DNA from: an uncultured Bacteroidales bacterium
Lineage (GTDB): Bacteria > Bacteroidota > Bacteroidia > Bacteroidales > UBA932
Length of the DNA: 45,453 nucleotides
Reading direction: 5' to 3'
NCBI GenBank assembly: GCA_945948555.1
Contig: CAMFBM010000020.1
Coordinates: forward strand, 1-45,453
The notes under the pieces were generated by a model, which searched no databases, was not told where the DNA came from, and saw only the letters and a list, made by a program, of their open reading frames with translations. A program made the translations under genes and the position numbers. Shown here piece by piece: positions 6,996 through 16,115 of this stretch. Each line of letters opens with the position of its first letter. The stretch's first letter is position 1.

Positions 6996-8831
6996 ATTTG
7001 CGATGAATTCCTCGAAACTGTAGGTTTCACCGCAGAGTTCCTTGATTTTTTTTACGATGAGCTCACGGCTGGGAGCATTGAAATGGTCATTGTTGTTGAC
7101 CATAACGCTCAGGGGCTCCGGTTTCCAGAGACCTTTGCTCGGGTCATTCCTGTCATCGTAGATGAGGTAGGCTCCCACTGATTCATAGCCCTTTACACCG
7201 ATGAAATGTTTCCACGGAACCTGGGAAAGGTCGCTTGAGGAGGAGACATTCAGAGCCTTGCCCTGAGCCTGCTCCACCGGAAGGGAATTGAGATAGGTCT
7301 GGAGGACGCGGGTTCCCGGCCAGTATTCCTCGTCGAGTTTTGCCAGGGTGTGGCCCACGACTTCGTGACGCATCAGGCCTTTCAGACCGTACATATTTCC
7401 AGTCGTTCCGTTCGTGCATATTGACATCGTGCGGCCGTCCTTGTAGGAGAGGGTGACTCCACCGAGCCGCTCCGGCCAGTCAATAAGGACAATGACCAGC
7501 GTTGCAGGGTAATCGGTGACTCCAGCCTTGGCAACATACCTGTAAACTTCACTGTCATTCGCATTCATCGTAACTGACACATTGTCAACAAAATAGGTAC
7601 CAAAAGCAGTATTCCTTGCCGCAAGAACTCCGGTCCCGGTCTCCTCAGAGAGAGCGGCAACAGAAGTGACAGTGAAGTAATCCTTGAAGGAGGCCATCGG
7701 CTCTGTTCCGAAAAGACCGTCCATCGCTTCCTGCACCAATTGGTCGAAGCGTCCTCCGTACCTGAGACCCTCAAGGTCGAATCCGTCTCCGAGAATGACA
7801 ACATTGATCGGATTGGACTTGGTGGACCGGTTCCAGATGAAGGTTTCACCGTCAAAGTAGCTGAAGCCGTAGCCCGGCTGCTGAGGGTAGATATTTGTGG
7901 CTGCATCGAATGAGGACCAGGAGGCCATCTGGCGGACTGCAAGAGGGATTGACCCGGACATACAGTTGTCCTTCAGCACGAGACTTTCCAGACAGGACAG
8001 TCTTCCGAAGGACTCCGGAACGGTACCTTTGATGTTGTTGTCTTCGAGAGAAAGGGAGACAACCCTGGTCTTTCCGTTCACGGTGCGGGCGGTCACTCCC
8101 CACCAGGTGTCCACCGGAGCATCAGTGCACCATCCGTCAGAACGGGTCCAGGAAGTTCCTCCGGTGGAATTGTAGAATTCAATCAGGGACGCACGATCCT
8201 GGTAGGCGGCATCTCCCGCCTGGGTGATTTTGAATTTCTGAATATATGATGACTGCGGATCCGAGAACATCAGAACCGCACTTCTGTCAGCCTCAGGATT
8301 CACCGATGCATTCAGCCTCAGGATGCCGTCAACAGGCCGGTCGGAACTTGAAATCTCAAGCCAGTCCTGTTGCTGCTCGAATGACACTTCGTACGGGAAA
8401 CTTGACTCGATTTTCAGTGCACAGGGGCCTCCCTCAGAGGATATGCTTTCATCAAACAGAGGGGTAATCGTGATGGAACGCATACCGGTCTGGATGAGGG
8501 TGAACTGCTTTGAGACACCTCCGCAGACCACAGAAACAACGGCCGAACGGTCCCGGGTTTCGTAGTAGAATCTGCCTCGGATGCGAACTGTCGTCTTTCC
8601 CGCTTCTCCCCCGCTCGGGCGGACGGTGCCGCACCAGTCAGGAATATTCTCGATGTACCAGTCTGCGGATGAATCCACTTCAAGGATTCCGAGACCGGCA
8701 TCCGCACCGATGGTGACAACATCTGCGGAAAGTTCGACACTGCCTTCCTTCAGGCCTTCCGTTTTCGCGCAGGACAGAGCCAGGGTCAGGAAAACGGGAA
8801 CGAATGCTAAAAATGTATATATTCTTTTCAT
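6972..8831 (-). CDS. M64 (IgA peptidase family) lipoprotein with BACON and LRR domains
   Basis: The 619-aa lipoprotein (lipobox LALSC, C21) is the last gene of the SusCD operon. Residues about 30-205 hold two BACON-like beta domains (DSSADWYIENIPDWC and FPYEVSFEQQQDWLEI). About 210-300 is a leucine-rich segment (SLSLEDNNIKGTVPESFGRL). The C-terminal half is a zinc peptidase of the M64 type: NVVILGDGF (about 343), then HEVVGHTLAKLDEEYW with H489, E490, H494 and acidic residues 500-502. There is one extra residue between the His ligands compared with HExxH. The family founder cleaves human IgA, but many relatives have unknown substrates. ATG at 8831 is used, not the in-frame TTG at 8837. Confidence 0.88.
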   Translation of the reverse strand: MKRIYTFLAFVPVFLTLALSCAKTEGLKEGSVELSADVVTIGADAGLGILEVDSSADWYIENIPDWCGTVRPSGGEAGKTTVRIRGRFYYETRDRSAVVSVVCGGVSKQFTLIQTGMRSITITPLFDESISSEGGPCALKIESSFPYEVSFEQQQDWLEISSSDRPVDGILRLNASVNPEADRSAVLMFSDPQSSYIQKFKITQAGDAAYQDRASLIEFYNSTGGTSWTRSDGWCTDAPVDTWWGVTARTVNGKTRVVSLSLEDNNIKGTVPESFGRLSCLESLVLKDNCMSGSIPLAVRQMASWSSFDAATNIYPQQPGYGFSYFDGETFIWNRSTKSNPINVVILGDGFDLEGLRYGGRFDQLVQEAMDGLFGTEPMASFKDYFTVTSVAALSEETGTGVLAARNTAFGTYFVDNVSVTMNANDSEVYRYVAKAGVTDYPATLVIVLIDWPERLGGVTLSYKDGRTMSICTNGTTGNMYGLKGLMRHEVVGHTLAKLDEEYWPGTRVLQTYLNSLPVEQAQGKALNVSSSSDLSQVPWKHFIGVKGYESVGAYLIYDDRNDPSKGLWKPEPLSVMVNNNDHFNAPSRELIVKKIKELCGETYSFEEFIANDRLRGSH

Positions 8832-8833
8832 AG

Positions 8834-11113
8834 TCAATTGTTTTCTATATTCAACGCCTTGTCTGTGATGAATCTCAGATAGGCATAATGATTCGCGGAA
8901 TCAGTCCCCGGACGGCATTTCATCGCAATGGCATTGTTCCTGATCCGCAACAGGGTTTCGCGACAGCAGGAATCAGATGCTGATTTCCCGGCAAGAAATT
9001 CCACAAAAGCAAGCTGCCAGTTCATCTGGTAGGATTCAAGGCCCCCCGGTGGCAGTCGTTCCGGGAAAATTCCGAGGTAGATGTCCGTGACAAAATCCTT
9101 TGTGGAGTAGCCCGTGGGGAAAAGATTTCCGCTTACGGGAGAATCCTGAGACTGACAATCCAGGCTTGCGCAGAGCTGAACTTTTTCATAGCGTCCGAGC
9201 AGGGTGTTGAAGATATTTGTCCGGTAAACGTCAGCGATGAACTCTACGGTTCCGTACGGGAGGAGGCGCTCCTTCGGGAATCTGAACCATTCCATATCCC
9301 TGAGAGCCTCTATCGTCTTTCTCACTCCCTTTCTCTGCAGGGAGGCCGGCAGAGAAAGGACAGTTCCGTCAACTGTCTGACACCCACCGGCAAATGAGCA
9401 GAGATGAACGACCTTTGTTGCATATTCATCAGCTATTCCCTTGAGAGTCTCTGCAGTCAGGCTCAGGTCCGGGTCATTGCCGGAAAAAAGGTCCACTGCC
9501 TGAGGAAAAAATGCCTTCTGATTTACTGAATATTTCTCAAAAGAAAGAAATGCGTCGTCGCCGAGGTCGCGGTTTGCGGAATATGGACTGCTCAGGCCGT
9601 CAGGTAATGCACCGGACTTCAAAGAAGGGGCTTTAGGGCGTAAATATTCATCATTCCGCAGCCTCTCAAGAGCTTTCTTTCTGACAGATTCGTCTCCGTA
9701 AAGCCAGGCGATTGAGACCTCGTCAAGAGGGCCGGGACGATTCTGAACCAGGAGAACCCCACGGACGACATCCTCAGAGGAAGCCACACAATTGAACACA
9801 GGATTCTCCATCACGGAAGACACAATGCCGTAATTCCTTGTGAATGACACACTGCAAAGGGAATCCACGGGATAGGAGGAGGATGCTGCGGGATTGCGGA
9901 CAAGACCGAGGGATTTTCCGACAGCCTGCATCACAAGCAGTTTCAGCACACTCCCAGCCACCGAGTCCGCCACCTGCGGCACCCTGACGGCAGGATTTGT
10001 GGCAGCAGTCTGGAAACGGAGTTGCGACACATATTTCTGAAGGGCATTCTCGTGGAGACAGATTGTCGTGGAGAACATCTCCCCGCTGAAAGGGTCACGG
10101 AGGGAATTGGTCTCAACCTCCTGCATTCCGGTCGGTGCATAGATGATTCTGGAATCGTAAGGAGAAAGATTTTCAGCCTCCCCTGCATCACGGACCTGAA
10201 GAACATCTCCCCTGCCCGCTTTCTCGAAAGCGGTGTTCCAGGCAAGGACCCCTTCCCGGACGTAAGGTTTCCACACTGAAGGGACGTCGATGTGGAAGAC
10301 CAGATGGCCAGTGCTGTCAAGACTGTGCCTGCAGGCAAATCTCTTTTCCAGGACAGGGGAAAAAGAATCCTGAAGGACATTGGAGGAAAGGGTCAGGTCT
10401 TCAATCTCGGGAACGCTCTCAAGCATTTCTCCGCAGGATTCCTCCGTTGCCGCGAAGAGCATTTTGCGGACGATGGCCCGGACACTGAAATCTCCTGCAA
10501 CCTTCATCATTCCATAGACATAGCCGTCCATCTTGAAAAACATATCACTGACTACCTCGGCACTGTTTTCCCTGTTTTCCACTGCCAGCACGGATGATTT
10601 CTCCCTGACAACGGTGTGCTTGCGCATCACCATTCCTCCCTGGGAGTTGTAGGCGGAGACGGGAAAGACGTGAAGAATGTTGAAATGGTCCGCGAACAAT
10701 TCCGTCAAATCGGCGTCAACGGCCGATTTGTCAGAACTCAGATTTGCCTTGAATTTTTTCCAGTCCGGCACAAGGCTGCTTTTCCCAATGGCAGAAGGAA
10801 TCTCCCCGGAGATGTCCACAAGAGACGGCTTCACAAGATAGCGGACAGTCAGATCCGACCCGTCGAAAGCAAATTCCAGAGGAAGGCAGTTGTCGGACAT
10901 CTGGCCCGAAACACCTTCTCCCGCATCGGAGGTCTGTTCGATGACGGATGCCAGGTAAATCCGCTTTCCCATCAAATCCAGCGGGATTCTGGCATTGACT
11001 TTCCCATTGGAAAGGCTCAGGGAAATGAACTCTCCGTCCTGCGCACGGCAGAGACCGGACGGGAAGAAAAACAACCCGAACAAAAAAAGAAGATATGACA
11101 GGAAAGGTCTCAT
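8834..11113 (-). CDS. DUF5117/DUF4953-type metalloprotease paralogue, zinc site lost
   Basis: This 759-aa secreted protein (signal MRPFLSYLLFLFGLFFF, cut near CRA/QDG) is a diverged paralogue of the next gene upstream in the operon. Matching landmarks include VWKPYVREGVLAWNTAFEKAG, TNSLRDPFSGE and SSSYPVDSLCSVSF. Where the paralogue has HExxHxxGxxH, this protein reads QAVGKSLGLVR: Q396, A397, K400 and R406. All three His ligands and the catalytic Glu are gone, so zinc catalysis is not expected. The reading frame is intact, which suggests a retained binding or partner role. ATG at 11113 is preferred because the upstream extension lacks a signal sequence and overlaps the neighbour. Two bases separate it from the M64 start. 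Confidence 0.88.
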   Translation of the reverse strand: MRPFLSYLLFLFGLFFFPSGLCRAQDGEFISLSLSNGKVNARIPLDLMGKRIYLASVIEQTSDAGEGVSGQMSDNCLPLEFAFDGSDLTVRYLVKPSLVDISGEIPSAIGKSSLVPDWKKFKANLSSDKSAVDADLTELFADHFNILHVFPVSAYNSQGGMVMRKHTVVREKSSVLAVENRENSAEVVSDMFFKMDGYVYGMMKVAGDFSVRAIVRKMLFAATEESCGEMLESVPEIEDLTLSSNVLQDSFSPVLEKRFACRHSLDSTGHLVFHIDVPSVWKPYVREGVLAWNTAFEKAGRGDVLQVRDAGEAENLSPYDSRIIYAPTGMQEVETNSLRDPFSGEMFSTTICLHENALQKYVSQLRFQTAATNPAVRVPQVADSVAGSVLKLLVMQAVGKSLGLVRNPAASSSYPVDSLCSVSFTRNYGIVSSVMENPVFNCVASSEDVVRGVLLVQNRPGPLDEVSIAWLYGDESVRKKALERLRNDEYLRPKAPSLKSGALPDGLSSPYSANRDLGDDAFLSFEKYSVNQKAFFPQAVDLFSGNDPDLSLTAETLKGIADEYATKVVHLCSFAGGCQTVDGTVLSLPASLQRKGVRKTIEALRDMEWFRFPKERLLPYGTVEFIADVYRTNIFNTLLGRYEKVQLCASLDCQSQDSPVSGNLFPTGYSTKDFVTDIYLGIFPERLPPGGLESYQMNWQLAFVEFLAGKSASDSCCRETLLRIRNNAIAMKCRPGTDSANHYAYLRFITDKALNIENN

Positions 11114-11126
11114 CCTCACTTGAACA

Positions 11127-13646
11127 CTATTTGAGATGCTGCTCAATCCTTGCGGCGAGCATCCTGTAGTGTGCCCTGCTGTCGGCATCGGACGATGACT
11201 GTGCAAAGCGTTTCAAAAGATTCAGGGAATCCTGAAGGAAGGAGAAACAGATGTGCCTTGTGGCAGGCAGGGCTCCCTGCATTCCGGCGAACTGGCCGAA
11301 TCCCCAGACCTCAGACTCATCGGCAAAACGCTTCTGCGGCGGCATTTGCTGCGGAGTGTTCGCAGGAGTGTAGGAGTTGGTCATCAGGTAGGAAATGAAC
11401 TGGCTCTGGAGTTCCATCTCGATTTCCGACAATCTTTTCCCCTCCCGGGAAGGTTTCCAGACAAAGGTAGAGATGTCCTTCAGGAAATCCTTCTGGCCGT
11501 AGGCATCCTCACCCATCAGAGGGGTGCAGTACCACAGGCTTCCGCATCTCTGGACTATGGTCTTGAACAGGGCCGTACCCATCGTCGGGGCAACTGGAGA
11601 GGTCAGGGGCCATCCTGCTCCGGCCATCCGGTCAATCCAGTCAAGGGATTTGGTCTGTTCCAGCAGGAAGTTCACCGTCCTGCGCTGGTCCGCTCCGCTG
11701 ACAGGAGCGTAGCTCTCACGCTCATCCCCCTCGAATCTTTCATTGAGGTAGATTCCCCCGATGTTGTAAAGGGCTCTGGTCACATATCTCTGGTACTGGG
11801 TCACAAGTTCATTCTTCATCCGGAGACGGAAACTGTAGTCGGGGTCTTCCCCGCCAACCCAGCTGTCAATGTTTGCAGCAATGTATTTCAGATTCTCAAT
11901 GCCGTAAAGGGCACTCTTGACAGGGTCGTCTCCAAGGTCCTCCTCAAAGGAACTCGGGTCTATTTTCGCGACGACCTGCTGCTTTCCGTAGCGATAGACC
12001 GGATTGCCTGAGCGTTCGGAAATGAAACGGCGCAGAACAGGGGTCTCCTCCTCCGGAGTCGAGGCTCCCGCCACAGGCCTGTAGAGCCAGTCAATGGCGT
12101 AGAAGTCATATTCACCAATGGAAGGAGGCATCAGCCGCACTCCCTTGTCAGACTCGCGGGCGACGTAGTTGAATCGAGCGTAATCCATTATGGAGTAGGT
12201 AGTTCCGTACTTTGCCGTGAAACTTGCACTGCGCAGGGAATCCACAGGGATTGAGGAGGAACCGGCCATATTGTGCATCAGCCCCAGGCAATGTCCCACT
12301 TCGTGCGCCACGACATAGGCAATGCCCTCTCCTAGAATCTCCCGGGGAATATTCACCGTCCTGACAGAAGGATCCGCAGGTGCGGTCTGGATGAAAAGCC
12401 AGGAAGAGAGGAGTTTGACAATGTTGTGATAGATGTAAACTGATGCACTGATGATTTCCCCCGTCCTCGGGTCAGTCCAGGAAGGTCCCATCGAGTTGGC
12501 AACCTCTGAAGGAGAGTACCTGACGCAGTTGTATTTGATGTTGTCAGGGTCAAATGACTCATCGTCGGAGGGGTAAGGAAGGGCTCTTACGGCATTGCGG
12601 AAGCCTATTTTCTCGAAGGCTTCATTCCATCTCTCCACTCCCTCAGCAACATACGGTTTCCAGAACTCGGGGAAGGTGTCGTCGATATAGAAGACAATGG
12701 GTTTGACCGGCTCGACAACCTCTCCTGCCGCGTAGGCCGCGCTGTCGGAAGGCTCCAGTCTCCAGCGCTGTGCGTAAAAGACAGACTTCACTCCCTCACT
12801 CGAATCACCGAACACAGATTTTTTTGTGAAGAACACGCCTATGCGGGGGTCGGCAAGACGGGGCATCACGGGTTTCTCCGGAAGAAGGACAATGCTCCTG
12901 GTCACCTCAACAGTGAACGGAGAGTCAGCCATAATGACAGAGCGTTTTGCATTGTCACGCATTGTCACGGTGAAAGAGAGCCTTGAACGGACGCTGACAT
13001 TGTCCTCAAAAGCCTTGATGTCACCCAGAAGCGACAGGTCACGTTTGAACTGGGTGTTAATCTGGGTGTTCGAGGCGGGATTGGACGCCGGCATCGGATT
13101 GAGTTCCGCAATATTGTTGCCGAGGAACATATCAGTCATATCCAGGACAACTGCCGTACTGTCAGGACTATAGGCCTTGATGTCGAAGGACGATATGATT
13201 CCCAGCAGGGTGTTCCTCACCAGGCTCCTTTCAAATTCATCACCCCTGGCCAGCAAATCGAAACGCTTCCTGCACATATTCACCTTTTTCCCGTCCAGAC
13301 AGAAAGTCACCACCATCGGGGCCTTCGGCTTTTCTCCGACAGAGACTATTCTGTTGTCCGTCACCGCACTGATAGTCGATCCGATCATCACGTCTCGGTC
13401 CATCAGCGACAGCGGCATCTCCACGAAAAGCTTTCCTTCGACATCGTGAAGGGTAAGCAAACCCTCACGGCTCGTGCACTTCTTGCCGGAAAAGAGTTTC
13501 TCGTAGTCCGAAAGCGGTTTCGGGGAGGGAGCCGTCACCTCGTTTTTCTTCTTTTTTGACCCGCGGGCGGATGCAGCCTCGGCAGGGAGGGTTGCGAGGG
13601 AGCAAAGCAGAAGCAGGAGGGAAATCGGGAATATTGAATATTTCAT
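11127..13646 (-). CDS. Zinc-dependent metalloprotease (DUF5118/DUF5117/DUF4953 type)
   Basis: The 839-aa protein has a type I signal peptide (MKYSIFPISLLLLLCSLATLPAEA). It follows the Bacteroidota DUF5118-DUF5117-DUF4953 architecture. An N-terminal beta-rich region includes GLLTLHDVEGKLFVEMPLS. The catalytic domain contains FWKPYVAEGVERWNEAFEKIGF and the full metzincin-like motif HEVGHCLGLMH (H448, E449, H452, H458), with a candidate Met-turn at M487 (SIMDYA). It should be an active zinc endopeptidase in the periplasm or outside. The ATG at 13646 is chosen over the in-frame TTG at 13652. It sits between the Mx1-like lipoprotein and its own inactive paralogue, with gaps of 21 and 13 bp. Confidence 0.92.
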   Translation of the reverse strand: MKYSIFPISLLLLLCSLATLPAEAASARGSKKKKNEVTAPSPKPLSDYEKLFSGKKCTSREGLLTLHDVEGKLFVEMPLSLMDRDVMIGSTISAVTDNRIVSVGEKPKAPMVVTFCLDGKKVNMCRKRFDLLARGDEFERSLVRNTLLGIISSFDIKAYSPDSTAVVLDMTDMFLGNNIAELNPMPASNPASNTQINTQFKRDLSLLGDIKAFEDNVSVRSRLSFTVTMRDNAKRSVIMADSPFTVEVTRSIVLLPEKPVMPRLADPRIGVFFTKKSVFGDSSEGVKSVFYAQRWRLEPSDSAAYAAGEVVEPVKPIVFYIDDTFPEFWKPYVAEGVERWNEAFEKIGFRNAVRALPYPSDDESFDPDNIKYNCVRYSPSEVANSMGPSWTDPRTGEIISASVYIYHNIVKLLSSWLFIQTAPADPSVRTVNIPREILGEGIAYVVAHEVGHCLGLMHNMAGSSSIPVDSLRSASFTAKYGTTYSIMDYARFNYVARESDKGVRLMPPSIGEYDFYAIDWLYRPVAGASTPEEETPVLRRFISERSGNPVYRYGKQQVVAKIDPSSFEEDLGDDPVKSALYGIENLKYIAANIDSWVGGEDPDYSFRLRMKNELVTQYQRYVTRALYNIGGIYLNERFEGDERESYAPVSGADQRRTVNFLLEQTKSLDWIDRMAGAGWPLTSPVAPTMGTALFKTIVQRCGSLWYCTPLMGEDAYGQKDFLKDISTFVWKPSREGKRLSEIEMELQSQFISYLMTNSYTPANTPQQMPPQKRFADESEVWGFGQFAGMQGALPATRHICFSFLQDSLNLLKRFAQSSSDADSRAHYRMLAARIEQHLK

Positions 13647-13667
13647 AATCAAATATTTACATATTTA

Positions 13668-14570
13668 CTATTCGCCTGTGGCGATTGCGTTCAGGTCGAT
13701 GCCGAATTCGGAGAAAACATCCAGTACGATATTGTACCGGCGCATCACCAGGTCATACTGACCATTCTCGGCAGCAAAGGTCTCGGGAGTGGAGAAGAGA
13801 ATCTTCCTGACATACATCAGGAAATCCTCGCCGGCCATTGCAATGACGGTGATATCGGTCGCAGGGGACTCGTACTCGAAGTCCGGCTGGACATATTTCA
13901 CGAAACCCCTTGTCTGATAATGCCATTCATTGGAAGGGTCGCCATAGACCGGGTTCTTGTAGTCAATGCCTTCGTTGAAAGTCGAAGGAATCTTGATCAG
14001 GCCGTTGTTGAATGCCAATGTGATGGCCTTGTAGGCAAAGGTGATTCTCATCTTCTTTTCATCATACTGGAGGATGTAGCCGTCCTGGTCGCTCTGAAAA
14101 CTGAGGGACCAGAAATCCACCCCGTCCGTTCGGCAGGGGATGTGTGCCTTGGCCACTCCGTTGTCTTCCCTGTGAAGTCCGTCCACCAGAAAGAAGTAGC
14201 GCGGGAACAACGACGAATGCAGTTGCGGATTGAAATACCTGAAGACATTGTCCTCCAGGAAAGACAGAAATGTGTTCAGCTGGTTCTGCGGAACCGGATT
14301 GGCAACGAAGACCATTCCCGGGTAGAGGTTTATCCAGGCCCGGTTCAGATGGTTCTGCTCTATGTCCTTGTAGATGACATAGCAGTTGAAATTCTCCTGT
14401 ATCGTCTGGATGCGGCGGTCTATTTCGGTATTCCCCTGAGGGAACTCGAAAAGCAGGTCGTCCCTGAAACGCGTCGGAGTCAGGCTCTCCTCCCTGCTGC
14501 AGGAAAGAAGAACCGATGCGGCTGTCACCGCTGCTACGAATATTCCTTTTCTTCTCATCTTGTCAGTCAT
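13668..14570 (-). CDS. Metallopeptidase-like lipoprotein (PF15890-like) lacking HExxH
   Basis: The 300-aa lipoprotein (lipobox LLSC, C24) resembles the putative zinc-binding metallopeptidases often found next to SusCD genes. Family-like features are the YKDIEQNHLNRAWINLYP and YFFLVDG segments and GFVKYVQPDF...ATDITVIAM near the C-terminus. At the place where relatives carry HExxH it reads FAYKAITLAF (Y180, K181, T184), so the zinc site appears lost. I used the ATG at 14570, which overlaps the SusD stop and has an AGGACCAAGA stretch upstream. The ATG at 14558 is an alternative. The family assignment is from pattern memory and moderate in strength. Confidence 0.72.
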   Translation of the reverse strand: MTDKMRRKGIFVAAVTAASVLLSCSREESLTPTRFRDDLLFEFPQGNTEIDRRIQTIQENFNCYVIYKDIEQNHLNRAWINLYPGMVFVANPVPQNQLNTFLSFLEDNVFRYFNPQLHSSLFPRYFFLVDGLHREDNGVAKAHIPCRTDGVDFWSLSFQSDQDGYILQYDEKKMRITFAYKAITLAFNNGLIKIPSTFNEGIDYKNPVYGDPSNEWHYQTRGFVKYVQPDFEYESPATDITVIAMAGEDFLMYVRKILFSTPETFAAENGQYDLVMRRYNIVLDVFSEFGIDLNAIATGE

Positions 14571-16113
14571 TTCTTGGTCCTCCAGCCTCATTCTGAATGA
14601 GTTTGTCATTCTTTAGCATCACGCAGGCAGGTATCTGGAGTGTGTACATCGGGTCGTTTTTCCTGAGAGTGTAGGTAGTCACAGTCGCATCCGAATTGTC
14701 ACCCTTCCAAAGATGCTTTATTTCCGGCATACCCCATCTGCGCAAGTCAAACCACCTGTGGTCCTCAAAGCAGAGTTCCCTGCGGCGCTCGTTGCGCACG
14801 GAATTGACCAGACGGTCAGGTGTCCTGTCATCAATCTCATCCGGGTTCGGTGTCAGAATCCTCCTGGAGCGCAATGCACTCAGCAGTTCAAGGGCAACAG
14901 CCTTGTGGTTGTCCCCCTTTCCCTCATAGTAAAGCATAATCTCCGCCTCAGCCTTGTTCAGGTAGGCCTCAGCAAGACGGAAACTGCGGCTGAAACGGTT
15001 GTTGTTGTCAGGGTCGAGGGTGTTGCCAGTCACGGCGAGCTTCCCGTAGGCCTTGTAACTTGCCGAATTGGGATCCTTCACGAAATAGTTGGTCAGACGG
15101 ATGTCAGTCGGGGATTTGTAGGTATTTCTCAACTCATCGGAAGCCACCACGAAAGAAACCTTTCCTCCTTTGGAACTATCCATCATATAAGGGTTTATGA
15201 AATTTACCATCCCCGAAACGCCGCCGTAGGTCCAGATGACCTCCGGATTGGTGTAGGAATGGAAGTACATATACGAAGTGTAGGTCGGGGAAGACGGGAT
15301 GGTCGGGAATTCGGTATATTCCATCAGACGGAAACGACTGTCTACCAACACCTTTGTTGCATATTCCGAAGCTTTTTCCCAGTCTTCCATATAGAGATAT
15401 ACACGAGAAAGCAGGAGCTGGACGAAAGGAAGGCTCACGCGCATATTCGCCGACCAGGTCACCGGGACCTCGGAATAGAGTTCCTCTGCCCGTATGAGAT
15501 CCTTTACCACCTGATTGTACACCTCCTCCACAGTGTTCCTCGCTATGGTTGCGCTCGAGACCTTGCTCACCAGATGAAGAGGTACCCCGAGGGAGGTCTT
15601 GTCACTGTTGTAAGGTTTGCCGAAGCAGTTGACGAGGTGGAAATAGTAGAATGCCCTGAGCGAAAGGGCCTCAGCTGTCACCCTGGCCTTCTCCTGGGCA
15701 GTGCCGCTCACCTTGTCGATGTAGTCCAAAACGGCATTGCAGCCCAGGATGCAGGAATAGCAGCCCGAGTAGATGTCGTAGGTGTCCTCGGAAAGATGGT
15801 CGTCATCCAGGGTTCTGAAGGCATCGGGCTGCCAGGTGTAAAGGGCCTTGATGGAAGCCAGATGGACCGGAGTCATCAGATTGCTTTCATCGCTCTTGAA
15901 GCGGACCACTGCGGCATCGTCCGTGAACAGGTCAAAGAACGGATTGATGCACTTGTTCTTGCCGCCATAGTAGGTCTCGTACATCAGCAACTCGTCAAGA
16001 TCCTGTACGCTTCCGGCCACAAATTCGTTTTCCGACTTCGGCTCAAGAAACTTCCCGCACGAGCAGAGCATCAGGGCGGAAAGACAAAGGGAATATATAT
16101 TCAATCTTTTCAT
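14563..16113 (-). CDS. SusD/RagB family outer-membrane lipoprotein
   Basis: The 516-aa surface lipoprotein (lipobox LCSC, C19) is the substrate-binding lid for the SusC channel. Family features are the N-terminal GKFLEPKSENEFVAG, TPR-like helices with ALSLRAFYYFHLVNCFGKPY (about residue 150), FRLAEAYLNKAEAE (about 371) and the C-terminal RNERRRELCFEDHRWFDLRRWG (about 438). It starts two bases after the susC stop and overlaps the next gene by eight bases, so translation is probably coupled. The specificity cannot be read from sequence. The protease neighbours suggest peptides rather than glycans. Confidence 0.95.
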   Translation of the reverse strand: MKRLNIYSLCLSALMLCSCGKFLEPKSENEFVAGSVQDLDELLMYETYYGGKNKCINPFFDLFTDDAAVVRFKSDESNLMTPVHLASIKALYTWQPDAFRTLDDDHLSEDTYDIYSGCYSCILGCNAVLDYIDKVSGTAQEKARVTAEALSLRAFYYFHLVNCFGKPYNSDKTSLGVPLHLVSKVSSATIARNTVEEVYNQVVKDLIRAEELYSEVPVTWSANMRVSLPFVQLLLSRVYLYMEDWEKASEYATKVLVDSRFRLMEYTEFPTIPSSPTYTSYMYFHSYTNPEVIWTYGGVSGMVNFINPYMMDSSKGGKVSFVVASDELRNTYKSPTDIRLTNYFVKDPNSASYKAYGKLAVTGNTLDPDNNNRFSRSFRLAEAYLNKAEAEIMLYYEGKGDNHKAVALELLSALRSRRILTPNPDEIDDRTPDRLVNSVRNERRRELCFEDHRWFDLRRWGMPEIKHLWKGDNSDATVTTYTLRKNDPMYTLQIPACVMLKNDKLIQNEAGGPRND

Positions 16114-16115
16114 TG

